From: Burkholderiaceae bacterium
Lineage (GTDB): Bacteria > Pseudomonadota > Gammaproteobacteria > Burkholderiales > Burkholderiaceae_E
DNA length: 20,116 nt
Reading direction: 5' to 3'
Assembly: GCA_024235875.1 (NCBI GenBank)
Contig: JACKLP010000021.1
Location: forward strand, 1-20,116
In this document: positions 1-10,075 of the stretch, in pieces
How the letters are laid out: the number at the start of each line of letters is the position of its first letter
How positions within the stretch are numbered: the first letter of the stretch is position 1
Program-made: the position numbers and the translations under genes
The notes under the pieces: model-generated
The model's database searches: none
The model's input: only the letters and a program-made list of their open reading frames with translations
Told to the model about the DNA's origin: nothing

Positions 1-966
1 GAACTCGAATACGCCGACTGGGCCGTTCCAGACGATGGTGCCCGCCTCTCGAAGCTGCGCGGCCAGGGTCGCAGCCGTCCTGGGGCCGATGTCGAGAATC
101 AAGTCGTCGTCGGCGACATCGGTCGCATCCTTGATCTGCGCGGGCGCGTCGGCGGCAAAGGTCTTCGCACAGACGACGTCGACGGGAACCGGCACTTCGG
201 CGCCGCGCTCGGCCATCATCTGCATGATGCCGCGCGCCTCGTCGACCAGATCGGGTTCGGCAAGCGACTTGCCGATCGGCAGGCCATTGGCGGCCATGAA
301 GGTGTTGGCGATGCCACCACCGACGATCATGCGATCGACCTTGGAGGCCAGCGACTTGAGGATCGTCAGCTTGGTCGAGACCTTGGAACCCGCGACGATC
401 GCCACCAGCGGGCGCGCCGGGGCATTCAGGGCACGGCCCAGCGCATCGAGTTCGGCCGCCAGCAAGGGGCCGGCGCAGGCGATCGGTGCGAACCGGGCGA
501 TTCCGTGCGTGGTGGCCTCCGCCCGATGCGCGGTGCCGAAGGCGTCGTTGACATAGATATCGCACAGGGCGGCCATCCGTCGCGCGAGCGCCTCGTCGTT
601 CTTCTTCTCGCCCACATTGCCGCGGCAATTCTCGAGCAGGACCACCTCGCCGGGCGCGACCTCGAAGCCGCCGTCGACCCAGTTCGCGACGAGCCGCACC
701 GGCCTGCCGAGCAGCTTGCCCAGCCGCTCGGCAACCGGGGCCAGCGAGTCGGCCGGCGTCAACGCCCCCTCCTTGGGTCGTCCAAGATGAGACGTGACCA
801 TGACGGCCGCACCGGCCGCGATGCAATGCTCGATCGCCGGCAATGACGCGCGGATACGGGTGTCGTCGGTAATCGCGCCGCCATCGTCCTGAGGAACGTT
901 CAGGTCGGCGCGAATGAAGACCTTGCGGCCCGCCAGTGACTGCTCGGTCAGTCGCTTGAATTGCAT
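1..966 (-). CDS. pgk: Phosphoglycerate kinase, C-terminus cut by the window edge
   Basis: Phosphoglycerate kinase makes ATP from ADP and 1,3-bisphosphoglycerate in the cytoplasm, in glycolysis and, reversed, in gluconeogenesis or the Calvin cycle. Reading leftwards from the ATG at 964-966, the frame stays open for 322 codons to the window edge. The family is usually about 390-400 residues, so roughly 70-80 C-terminal residues are missing. Visible family marks are FIRADLNVP near residues 17-25, SHLGRP near 59, the VNDAFGTAHR block, VAGSKVSTKL and GGGIANTFM. The start is supported by GAGGT at 977-981, 10 nt upstream. gap and tkt lie further right on the same strand, but a divergent signalling operon separates them, so pgk probably has its own promoter. 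Identity is clear; only the end is unseen. Confidence 0.96.
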   Translation of the reverse strand, partial: MQFKRLTEQSLAGRKVFIRADLNVPQDDGGAITDDTRIRASLPAIEHCIAAGAAVMVTSHLGRPKEGALTPADSLAPVAERLGKLLGRPVRLVANWVDGGFEVAPGEVVLLENCRGNVGEKKNDEALARRMAALCDIYVNDAFGTAHRAEATTHGIARFAPIACAGPLLAAELDALGRALNAPARPLVAIVAGSKVSTKLTILKSLASKVDRMIVGGGIANTFMAANGLPIGKSLAEPDLVDEARGIMQMMAERGAEVPVPVDVVCAKTFAADAPAQIKDATDVADDDLILDIGPRTAATLAAQLREAGTIVWNGPVGVFEF

Positions 967-1034
967 GGAAGTCGGCACCTCGGGATAGGCCGGGCGGCGC
1001 TCACGGCGCGGCCCGCGGAATGGACACGCCGACT

Positions 1035-1040
1035 ATTGTA
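1035..1040 (-). promoter_or_regulatory. Candidate -10 element for pgk
   Basis: On the minus strand TACAAT is a good match to the sigma-70 -10 box, about 70 nt upstream of the pgk start. No convincing -35 hexamer lies 16-18 nt further upstream, so the call rests on the -10 alone. Confidence 0.35.
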
Positions 1041-1107
1041 GGCCCGGCATGAGCGCTCTCTCGTGCGGAAACACGCGTCCGGGCCGGGAACCATGCGACT
1101 CGTGCGC

Positions 1108-1127
1108 CGCCCGTTCGCCAACGGGCG
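1108..1127. repeat. Perfect 8-bp hairpin or dyad between divergent genes
   Basis: CGCCCGTT and AACGGGCG form a perfect 8-bp stem around a 4-base loop (CGCC). No T-run follows directly, so it is not a standard terminator. It could be an operator for either divergent gene, or chance structure in GC-rich DNA. Confidence 0.35.
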
Positions 1128-1297
1128 CCGTTCATCGCGTGCCTTCAATTTTCTCTCGTCTCATCCGATCTGACCCATGGCCGGACACGCGTCGCCGTTG
1201 CCGGCATCGATGCGCCGCGACGGCACGCGAGCCTCCTTTCGCAGGCGACCAAGGCTTGCGCCGATCGAGCCGGCGCATCCCGCCCAACGGACTGTTG

Positions 1298-2338
1298 ATG
1301 AAAGTACTGATCGTCGATGACAACCCGGTGAACCAGACGCTGATGTCGCGACTGGTGGAGCGCGACTGCGGCGCCGCGACGGTTTGCGCGGGCGACGGGC
1401 CGAGCGGGCTCGCAGCCTTCTCGGCCAATGATCCCGATGTCGTCGTCGTCGACTACATGATGCCGGGCATGGACGGCGTCGAGTTCATCGGCCGGGTCAG
1501 GACCGACCCCGGCAGCCTGGACGTGCCGATCCTGATGGTCACTGCCGATGGCGATCGCCAGCTTCGGCATCGGGCATTGCGCGGTGGTGCAACGGACTTC
1601 CTCACCAAGCCCGTGGACCCGGAGGAGTTCGGTGCGCGGGTCGGCAACATGCTGCGACTCAGCGACGCCCAGCGAGCCTTGCGCCGGCAGAACGAGACCC
1701 TGGCAGAGAAGGTCGAGCGGGCGACCGCCGGCATCATCCGGGCCGAGCGCGAGACGCTGTGGTGCCTGGCACGGGTCGCCGAGTGCCGGGACCCGGAAAC
1801 CGGCAGCCACGTCGTCCGGATGGCGCACTACTCGAAGCTGATCGCCGAGGCGCTCGAACTGCCGAGCGAACTGTGCGAGCGAATCTTCCAGGCCGCACCG
1901 CTGCACGACGTCGGAAAGATCAGCACGCCTGACGGCATCCTGCTCAAGCCGGGGCGGCTCACGGAAGAAGAGTTCATCGTGATGAAACAGCATTGCGAGG
2001 CCGGCTGGAAGATCCTGCATGAACACAGCTCGCCGGTGCTTCGCCTTGGCGCCGAGATCGCGCTCGCCCACCACGAGAAGTACGACGGCAGCGGCTATCC
2101 CAACGGCCTGGCCGCCGACGCCATTCCGCTTCACGGTCGCATCGTCGCAGTCGCCGACGTCTTCGATGCACTGGTCTCGCCTCGGCCCTACAAGCGCGCC
2201 TGGTCGGCTGTCGACGCGCGCGCCTACCTCGAGGACGGGCGCGGCGGACATTTCGACCCAAGCTGTGTCGACGCCTTCCTCGGGCGATGGGCCGAGGTCG
2301 AATCGATTCGGGAGAGTCACCCAGATGAAACCGACTGA
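1298..2338 (+). CDS. Response regulator with receiver and HD-GYP c-di-GMP phosphodiesterase domains
   Basis: This 346-residue cytoplasmic protein has an N-terminal receiver (about 1-120), a coiled linker (about 120-150) and a C-terminal HD-GYP domain (about 150-335), the architecture of RpfG-type regulators. Seen in the receiver: acidic pair D7/D8, phospho-acceptor D52 in VVVDYMMPGMDG, T82 and K104. The HD-GYP domain keeps its signatures: H203-D204 in LHDVGK, HHEKYDG and G266-Y267-P268. Such domains hydrolyse cyclic-di-GMP, so activity is expected. The open frame extends upstream, but ATG 1298 is chosen because MKVLIVDDNP is a textbook receiver start; the ribosome site is weak. Its last 14 nt overlap the next gene, implying translational coupling. 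It is probably the output of the phosphorelay encoded two genes downstream. Confidence 0.92.
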   Translation: MKVLIVDDNPVNQTLMSRLVERDCGAATVCAGDGPSGLAAFSANDPDVVVVDYMMPGMDGVEFIGRVRTDPGSLDVPILMVTADGDRQLRHRALRGGATDFLTKPVDPEEFGARVGNMLRLSDAQRALRRQNETLAEKVERATAGIIRAERETLWCLARVAECRDPETGSHVVRMAHYSKLIAEALELPSELCERIFQAAPLHDVGKISTPDGILLKPGRLTEEEFIVMKQHCEAGWKILHEHSSPVLRLGAEIALAHHEKYDGSGYPNGLAADAIPLHGRIVAVADVFDALVSPRPYKRAWSAVDARAYLEDGRGGHFDPSCVDAFLGRWAEVESIRESHPDETD

Positions 2339-3200
2339 AACCGCGCTCGGGCGCCGACGCCTGGCAGTCGGCCTGAGCGCCGGGGCCGCCCTGTTGGCAG
2401 GCCTTGGACACTGGTCCCCGGCACGCGCGGCGTCGAGCCGGGCGCCCCTTCGGCTCCTGGTCGTACCCCAGTTCCCGGCCACCGTGATTCAAGGCGCATG
2501 GTCACCCTTGATCGAAGCCGTAGGCAGCCTGGCCGGCCAGGCGATCGAGTTGCAATACGCGCCCTCGATCCCCGAGTTCGAGACGCGTTTCCTGGCGGGC
2601 GAGCCGGACCTGGTCTTCCTGAACCCATACCACATGGTCCAGGCCCGGCGCAGCGCAGGCTACCGGCCGCTGGTGCGGGACGGATCCCGCCTGCTTCGCG
2701 GCATCCTCGTCGCGCAGAACGATGGGCCGATCGGCTCGGTGCGCGACCTCGACGGTCATCACGTGGCCTTTCCGGCACCCAATGCATTCGGCGCATCGCT
2801 CTACATGCGCGCGCTCCTGGCCGAGAACGAACATATCGACATCGTGCCCGAATACGTACGCACACACGCGAACGCCTACCTGCATGTGCTGCTCGGGCGA
2901 GCCGCCGCCGCCGGCGGCATTCGCGCCACGCTGGGGCGCGAGCAACCCTCGGTGCGAGACCGGCTCCGCGTGATCTACGAGACCCCGGGCGCGCAACCAC
3001 ATCCACTCGCCGCGCATCCCCGCGTGCCGGCAGAGATCGCGTCTCGCATCGCCACGGCCCTGGTCGACATCGGCAAGCACCGTCCGGACCTGCTGCGACC
3101 CACGACCCTGAACCGCCCCGTCGCGGCCGATTACGAGAACGACTACGCGCCGCTCGAAAAGCTGGGCCTGGAGCGTTACGTCGTGAAGGGAGACGATTGA
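2325..3200 (+). CDS. PhnD-like periplasmic substrate-binding protein, probably sensory
   Basis: This 291-residue protein has a basic, twin-arginine-like N-terminus (GRRRLAVG at 9-16), a hydrophobic stretch and a likely cleavage site after ARA (about residue 35), so it should be exported. The mature part matches the phosphate/phosphite/phosphonate-binding (PhnD-like) family: VVPQFPATVI, PSIPEFETRF, FLNPYHMVQARR, VAFPAPNAFGASLYMRALL and YETPGAQPHPLAAHPRVP. ATG 2325 overlaps the HD-GYP gene by 14 nt, and its stop directly abuts the kinase start. No phnC- or phnE-like transporter gene is nearby, so I infer that it binds a ligand in the periplasm and signals through the neighbouring kinase. The ligand cannot be named from sequence; the phosphonate label is only a family name. 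A lone transport role is the alternative. Confidence 0.85.
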   Translation: MKPTETALGRRRLAVGLSAGAALLAGLGHWSPARAASSRAPLRLLVVPQFPATVIQGAWSPLIEAVGSLAGQAIELQYAPSIPEFETRFLAGEPDLVFLNPYHMVQARRSAGYRPLVRDGSRLLRGILVAQNDGPIGSVRDLDGHHVAFPAPNAFGASLYMRALLAENEHIDIVPEYVRTHANAYLHVLLGRAAAAGGIRATLGREQPSVRDRLRVIYETPGAQPHPLAAHPRVPAEIASRIATALVDIGKHRPDLLRPTTLNRPVAADYENDYAPLEKLGLERYVVKGDD

Positions 3201-6362
<3,162 letters not shown>

Positions 6363-6369
6363 GAAAAGG

Positions 6370-6396
6370 AAACGGCGCCTCGCGAGGCGCCGTTTT
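6370..6396. terminator. Strong, probably bidirectional intrinsic terminator
   Basis: AAACGGCGCCTC (6370-6381) and GAGGCGCCGTTT (6384-6395) form a perfect 12-bp stem closing on GC, followed by T on the plus strand. A-rich sequence to the left (6364-6370) gives a T-rich tail on the minus strand. It lies 7 nt after the kinase stop and 50 nt beyond the gap stop, so it can end both converging transcripts. Confidence 0.88.
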
Positions 6397-6445
6397 CACG
6401 TCGGCCGGCGTCGCGCCCGGCGGCGCGCCCGACCCCGTGGACCAA

Positions 6446-7456
6446 TCACTTGGCGTTCATCAGCGCGACGGTCGTGTCGAGCATCCGGTTCGAGAATCCC
6501 CACTCGTTGTCGTACCAGCTGCTGACCTTGACCAGCCGCCCCGAGACCTTGGTCAAGGTCGAGTCGTAGGTGCTCGATGCCGGGTTGTGGTTGAAGTCGA
6601 CCGAGACGAGCGGGCCCTCGTTGTAGTCGAGCACGCCCTTGAGCGGACCTTCCGATGCCGCGCGAAGAATCGAGTTGACCTCATCGACCGTGGTGTCGCG
6701 CGCCGCCACGAAGGACAGGTCGACCAGCGAAACATTGATCGTGGGCACCCGAATCGCGAATCCGTCGAGCCGACCGTTGAGTTCGGGAAGCACCAGGCCG
6801 ACCGCCGCGGCCGCGCCGGTCTTGGTCGGGATCATCGACGACGTCGCCGAACGCGCGCGGCGCAGGTCCTCGTGGTAGACATCGGTGAGGACCTGGTCGT
6901 TCGTGTACGCGTGGACCGTGGTCATCAGGCCGTTGACGACGCCGATCGAATCGTGCAACGGCTTGACCAGCGGCGCGAGGCAGTTGGTCGTGCAGGAGGC
7001 ATTCGAGATCACCTCGTCAGCGGCCTTGAGCACGCCGTGGTTGACGCCATAGACCACCGTCGCGTCGACGTCCTTGCCGCCCGGCGCCGAGATCACGACC
7101 TTCTTCGCACCACCCTTCAGGTGCGCCGAGGCTGCCGCCTTGCTCGTAAAGAAGCCCGTGCACTCGAGCACCACGTCGACGTTGAGCTCGCCCCACGGCA
7201 GCTCGGCCGGGTTGCGCTGGGCCAGGACGCGGATCCGATCGCCATTGACCACGATCGAATCGCCGTCGACCGCGACCGTGCCGGGGAACTTGCCGTGGGC
7301 CGTGTCGTACTGTGTCAGATGGGCGTTCGTGTTCCCATTGCCCAGGTCGTTGATCGCCACGATCTCGATCGGATGCTTCTTGCCGCCCTCGTAGTGCGCA
7401 CGCAGTACGTTGCGGCCGATCCGTCCGTAGCCATTGATCGCAACCCGAATGGTCAT
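6446..7456 (-). CDS. gap: Glyceraldehyde-3-phosphate dehydrogenase, type I
   Basis: This cytoplasmic enzyme oxidises and phosphorylates glyceraldehyde-3-phosphate to 1,3-bisphosphoglycerate with NAD(P). At 336 residues it has the usual length. Seen: Rossmann start INGYGRIGRNVLRA, AINDLGN (D37, where an acidic residue generally favours NAD), catalytic Cys155 in SNASCTTNCLAP, His182 in TTVHAYTNDQ, and the C-terminal SWYDNEWGFSNRM signature. AGGGGA at 7463-7468 lies 6 nt before the ATG. tkt is 91 nt upstream on the same strand, with a stable stem-loop between them, so tkt and gap are probably cotranscribed. Transcription ends towards the shared terminator at 6370-6396. The identification is secure. 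Confidence 0.98.
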   Translation of the reverse strand: MTIRVAINGYGRIGRNVLRAHYEGGKKHPIEIVAINDLGNGNTNAHLTQYDTAHGKFPGTVAVDGDSIVVNGDRIRVLAQRNPAELPWGELNVDVVLECTGFFTSKAAASAHLKGGAKKVVISAPGGKDVDATVVYGVNHGVLKAADEVISNASCTTNCLAPLVKPLHDSIGVVNGLMTTVHAYTNDQVLTDVYHEDLRRARSATSSMIPTKTGAAAAVGLVLPELNGRLDGFAIRVPTINVSLVDLSFVAARDTTVDEVNSILRAASEGPLKGVLDYNEGPLVSVDFNHNPASSTYDSTLTKVSGRLVKVSSWYDNEWGFSNRMLDTTVALMNAK

Positions 7457-7492
7457 GTCTGGTCCCCTGTCGATGAAGATGATCCGTTTCGA

Positions 7493-7517
7493 CCGGTCGT
7501 CATCAATCCACGACCGG
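7493..7517 (-). promoter_or_regulatory. Intercistronic stem-loop between tkt and gap
   Basis: On the minus strand CCGGTCGT, a 9-base loop and ACGACCGG form a perfect 8-bp stem 36 nt before the gap start. No T-run follows, so it is not a simple terminator. By analogy with other gap operons it may be an mRNA processing or stability element that sets gap expression apart from tkt. Confidence 0.45.
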
Positions 7518-7547
7518 AATTACTCGAGCCCGTCGGCCACGATGCGC

Positions 7548-9650
7548 TCACGCGAGCGCGGCTTCGACCGTATCCGCGACATTCGCGGCCGTGAAGCCGA
7601 AATGCTCGAACAACTGCCCACCGGGCGCCGATTCGCCGTAGCGGTCGATACCCACCACGGCCGCACAACCGTACTTCCACCAGAAATCGGTGACGCCAGC
7701 CTCGACCGCGACGCGCGGCAGATTCTGCGGCAGGACATTGGCCTTGTATGTGACATCCTGCCGGTCGAATACCGTGGTCGACGGCATCGAGACCACGCGC
7801 ACGGCGATCGAGCGTGCAGCCAGCAACTCGCGGGCCGCCATCGCGATCGAGAGCTCGGAGCCGGTGGCGATGATCACCGCCTGGGCTTCCGCCGCATCGC
7901 GAACGACATAGGCGCCCCGTCGGATGGACTCGACCTGGGTCTGGGACCGGGTCACGTAGGGCATGGCCTGGCGCGACAGCAACAATGCGCTCGGTCCGTC
8001 GTTTCGCTCGACCGCATGGTTCCACGCGATCGCGGTCTCGACCGGATCGCCGGGTCGCCAGACATCGAGCCCGGGAATCAGCCGCAAGCTCGCCGCATGT
8101 TCCACCGATTGGTGGGTCGGACCGTCCTCGCCCAGGCCGATCGAGTCGTGCGTGAACACGTGGATCACGCGCTGCTTCATCAACGCGGCCATCCGGATCG
8201 CGTTGCGCGAGTAGTCGGAGAAGGTCAGGAAGGTGCCACCGTAGGGCACGAAACCCCCATGCAGCGCGAGACCGTTCATGATCGCGGCCATGCCGAATTC
8301 GCGCACGCCGTAGTTGATGTGACGCCCCCCCGTCGGTCCGCGTTCGCCCGGGCGCATCGCGCCCGCGCCCGGAAAGTCGGTCAGGTTCGAACCGGTCAGG
8401 TCCGCCGAGCCACCGATCAGCTCCGGCATCGCGGGCCCGAATTGCGCGAGCACGTTCTCTGAGGCCTTTCGAGTCGCAATCGATTCGCGGCGCGCATCGG
8501 CTTGCGCAAGCAGCGCGTCGAGGGCGTCGTCGAGCGCGGCCGGCATGTCCCCGCGCATGCGTCGCTCGAACTCGGCCGCGAGCGACGAATGGCGCTCGCG
8601 GTATTTCGCCATCGTCTCTTCCCAGGCGGCCTGAGCGCTGGCACCCCGCTCGCGGCCGTCCCAGGCCTGCCGGACTTCGGCAGGGATCTCGAACTCGGGC
8701 TCGCTCCAGCCGATCGCCGCCCGGGTCGCCGCGATCTCGGTGTCACCGAGCGGTTCACCATGGGCCTTGGCGCTTCCGGCCCGACCCGGCGAACCGCGAC
8801 CGATCTGCGTCCGACATTGGATCAGGGTCGGGGCGAAGCGGCCGTCACGCCCTTCGCGCGCCCATCGACTGGCCGAATCGATCGCCTGCCCGAGCGCCCA
8901 GCTGTCATGTCCATCGACATTCGCGATGACATGCCAGCCGTAGGCCCTGAAACGCTCGACCGTGTCATCGGCAAACCAGTTGCGCACGTCGCCATCGATC
9001 GAAATCTGGTTGTCGTCGTAGAGGACGATCAGTCGCGACAGCCGCCAGGTACCGGCCAGCGAGCAGGCTTCGTGGGAGATCCCCTCCATCAGGCAACCAT
9101 CGCCGGCAAACGCCCAGGTCAGGTGGTCGACGATCTCGAGGTCGTCGCGATTGAACTCTTCGGCCAGCCGGCGCTCGGCGAGCGCGAAGCCCACGGCGTT
9201 GGCCAGCCCCTGACCGAGTGGGCCGGTCGTGGTCTCGACACCGGGGGTGATCCCGACTTCCGGATGACCCGGTGTCTTCGAATGCAGCTGGCGAAAGGCC
9301 TTCAGGTCGTCGATGTCGAGCGCATAACCCGTGAGGTGTAGCAGCGAATAGAGCAGCATCGACCCGTGGCCATTGGAAAGCACGAAGCGATCGCGATCGG
9401 GCCATTGCGGGTCGGCCGGATTGTGTCGGAGCTTGTCACCCCATAGCGCCACCGCGATCTCGGCCATTCCCATCGGCGCGCCTGGGTGCCCCGAACGGGC
9501 GCGCTGGACGGAATCCATGGTCAGCGCCCGGATCGCGTTCGCCATTCGGACAGACAGGCTGGGATCGGCTCCGGCCTCGCTCGTCGACGATCGCGCACTG
9601 GCGCTTGCCGCAGTGGTTTCGGACTGGCGCGAGGCGGGTTCGGGGTTCAT
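7548..9650 (-). CDS. tkt: Transketolase
   Basis: This thiamine-diphosphate enzyme moves two-carbon ketol units between sugar phosphates in the pentose-phosphate and Calvin pathways. From ATG 9650 it has 700 residues, against about 660-670 for most relatives. The excess is a Ser/Ala-rich N-terminal tail (about 1-33) before the conserved MANAIRAL start region. Seen: H55 in SGHPGAPMGM, H95 in SNGHGS, cofactor motif GDGCLMEG (183-190) with N214 in DDNQISIDG, the REFGMAAIMNG region, and THDSIGLGEDGPTHQ. AAGGG about 10 nt upstream supports ATG 9650; a further upstream in-frame start at 9695 would run across the promoter. gap follows 91 nt downstream and is probably in the same operon. Confidence 0.96.
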   Translation of the reverse strand: MNPEPASRQSETTAASASARSSTSEAGADPSLSVRMANAIRALTMDSVQRARSGHPGAPMGMAEIAVALWGDKLRHNPADPQWPDRDRFVLSNGHGSMLLYSLLHLTGYALDIDDLKAFRQLHSKTPGHPEVGITPGVETTTGPLGQGLANAVGFALAERRLAEEFNRDDLEIVDHLTWAFAGDGCLMEGISHEACSLAGTWRLSRLIVLYDDNQISIDGDVRNWFADDTVERFRAYGWHVIANVDGHDSWALGQAIDSASRWAREGRDGRFAPTLIQCRTQIGRGSPGRAGSAKAHGEPLGDTEIAATRAAIGWSEPEFEIPAEVRQAWDGRERGASAQAAWEETMAKYRERHSSLAAEFERRMRGDMPAALDDALDALLAQADARRESIATRKASENVLAQFGPAMPELIGGSADLTGSNLTDFPGAGAMRPGERGPTGGRHINYGVREFGMAAIMNGLALHGGFVPYGGTFLTFSDYSRNAIRMAALMKQRVIHVFTHDSIGLGEDGPTHQSVEHAASLRLIPGLDVWRPGDPVETAIAWNHAVERNDGPSALLLSRQAMPYVTRSQTQVESIRRGAYVVRDAAEAQAVIIATGSELSIAMAARELLAARSIAVRVVSMPSTTVFDRQDVTYKANVLPQNLPRVAVEAGVTDFWWKYGCAAVVGIDRYGESAPGGQLFEHFGFTAANVADTVEAALA

Positions 9651-9676
9651 TGGAAGCTGCCCTTGGAAAACCCATA

Positions 9677-9685
9677 ATTCTAGCA
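9677..9685 (-). promoter_or_regulatory. Extended -10 promoter element for tkt
   Basis: The minus strand reads TGCTAGAAT, an extended -10 (TGnTAnAAT type) 26 nt upstream of the tkt ATG. No good -35 is visible, as is common with extended -10 promoters. The predicted leader is about 20 nt. Confidence 0.45.
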
Positions 9686-9731
9686 AAACAGCCACTTGGC
9701 GGCGGCTTGAACCCGGCGAGCATCTGTTCAG

Positions 9732-9740
9732 TGCTATACT
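9732..9740 (+). promoter_or_regulatory. Extended -10 promoter element for the speD-speE fusion gene
   Basis: TGCTATACT is a strong extended -10 match on the plus strand. It sets a start near 9747 and hence a leader of about 330 nt before the ATG at 10076. No matching -35 was found. It lies back-to-back with the tkt promoter. Confidence 0.5.
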
Positions 9741-9787
9741 GGCCGGCTTTTACGCGCTTAGCCGGGCCCAAGCGATTCGCGGGTTCG

Positions 9788-9799
9788 ATGGCATGCCAT
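9788..9799. repeat. Perfect 12-bp palindrome in the speDE leader
   Basis: ATGGCATGCCAT is a perfect palindrome about 40 nt downstream of the predicted transcription start. It could be a repressor site; no family consensus is recognised. Confidence 0.35.
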
Positions 9800-9811
9800 G
9801 TTCCGTTGCGC

Positions 9812-9829
9812 GCAGCGACTCGTCGCTGC
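9812..9829 (+). repeat. Leader hairpin
   Basis: GCAGCGA, loop CTCG and TCGCTGC make a perfect 7-bp stem with a 4-base loop in the predicted leader RNA. A second small hairpin (GCGAA, CGT, TTCGC) lies at 9907-9919. Confidence 0.4.
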
Positions 9830-9954
9830 CAGCGGGGAACGCGAACCGCGCGCCGCCTGGCACGACAATTGATCCAGACGGACGCGCGTACCGGGCCCGA
9901 CGGGCCGCGAACGTTTCGCAAAGCGGCCGAGGCCGTCGCGATGCCTTGCGAGCC

Positions 9955-10046
9955 GGGGTTCGGGTTGGTTGTGGGAGTCCCCTCGACTGTGGTCGGGGAC
10001 ATTTCCGCTGATCTGGGGTTTTGGGGCCGTTCCCTTAGGGGTCGGG
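9955..10046 (+). promoter_or_regulatory. G-run cluster, potential RNA G-quadruplex leader
   Basis: On the sense strand there are eight runs of three or four G within this span, and a ninth at 10063-10065. The tightest set is GGGG at 10015-10018, 10023-10026 and 10038-10041 plus GGG at 10044-10046, with loops of 4, 11 and 2. It ends 29 nt before the start codon. A hairpin (GTCCC, bulge, CGAC, loop TGTG, GTCG, GGGAC; 9977-10000) overlaps the distal set. Either fold could hinder or gate ribosome access. Confidence 0.4.
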
Positions 10047-10075
10047 CTTCCGTTCACTGACTGGGTTGGTACGAA

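Larger units (their letters stand above)
967..1297. other. Divergent intergenic region between pgk and the HD-GYP gene
   Basis: These 331 bases separate two outward-reading genes and hold no gene I can support. They contain the candidate pgk -10 box (1035-1040), a perfect 8-bp inverted repeat (1108-1127) and a short AT-richer patch near 1144-1155. No clear plus-strand -35/-10 pair was found for the signalling operon. Confidence 0.6.
9651..10075. other. Divergent tkt/speDE intergenic region with a long structured leader
   Basis: These 425 bases hold no convincing gene. They contain divergent extended -10 boxes (9677-9685 minus, 9732-9740 plus), a 12-bp palindrome (9788-9799), hairpins at 9812-9829, 9907-9919 and 9977-10000, and a G-run-rich stretch (9955-10065). 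I could not match the leader to a known riboswitch class. Open frames crossing it show no family resemblance and no good ribosome site. Confidence 0.6.

Noticed and set aside
2325..3200. Part of a phosphonate uptake operon (phnCDE)
   Set aside because: No ATPase or permease gene adjoins it; both neighbours are signalling genes fused to it by overlap or abutment.
9793..10011. Upstream open frame in the speDE leader
   Set aside because: No ribosome site, no conserved motif, and a composition like random GC-rich sequence.
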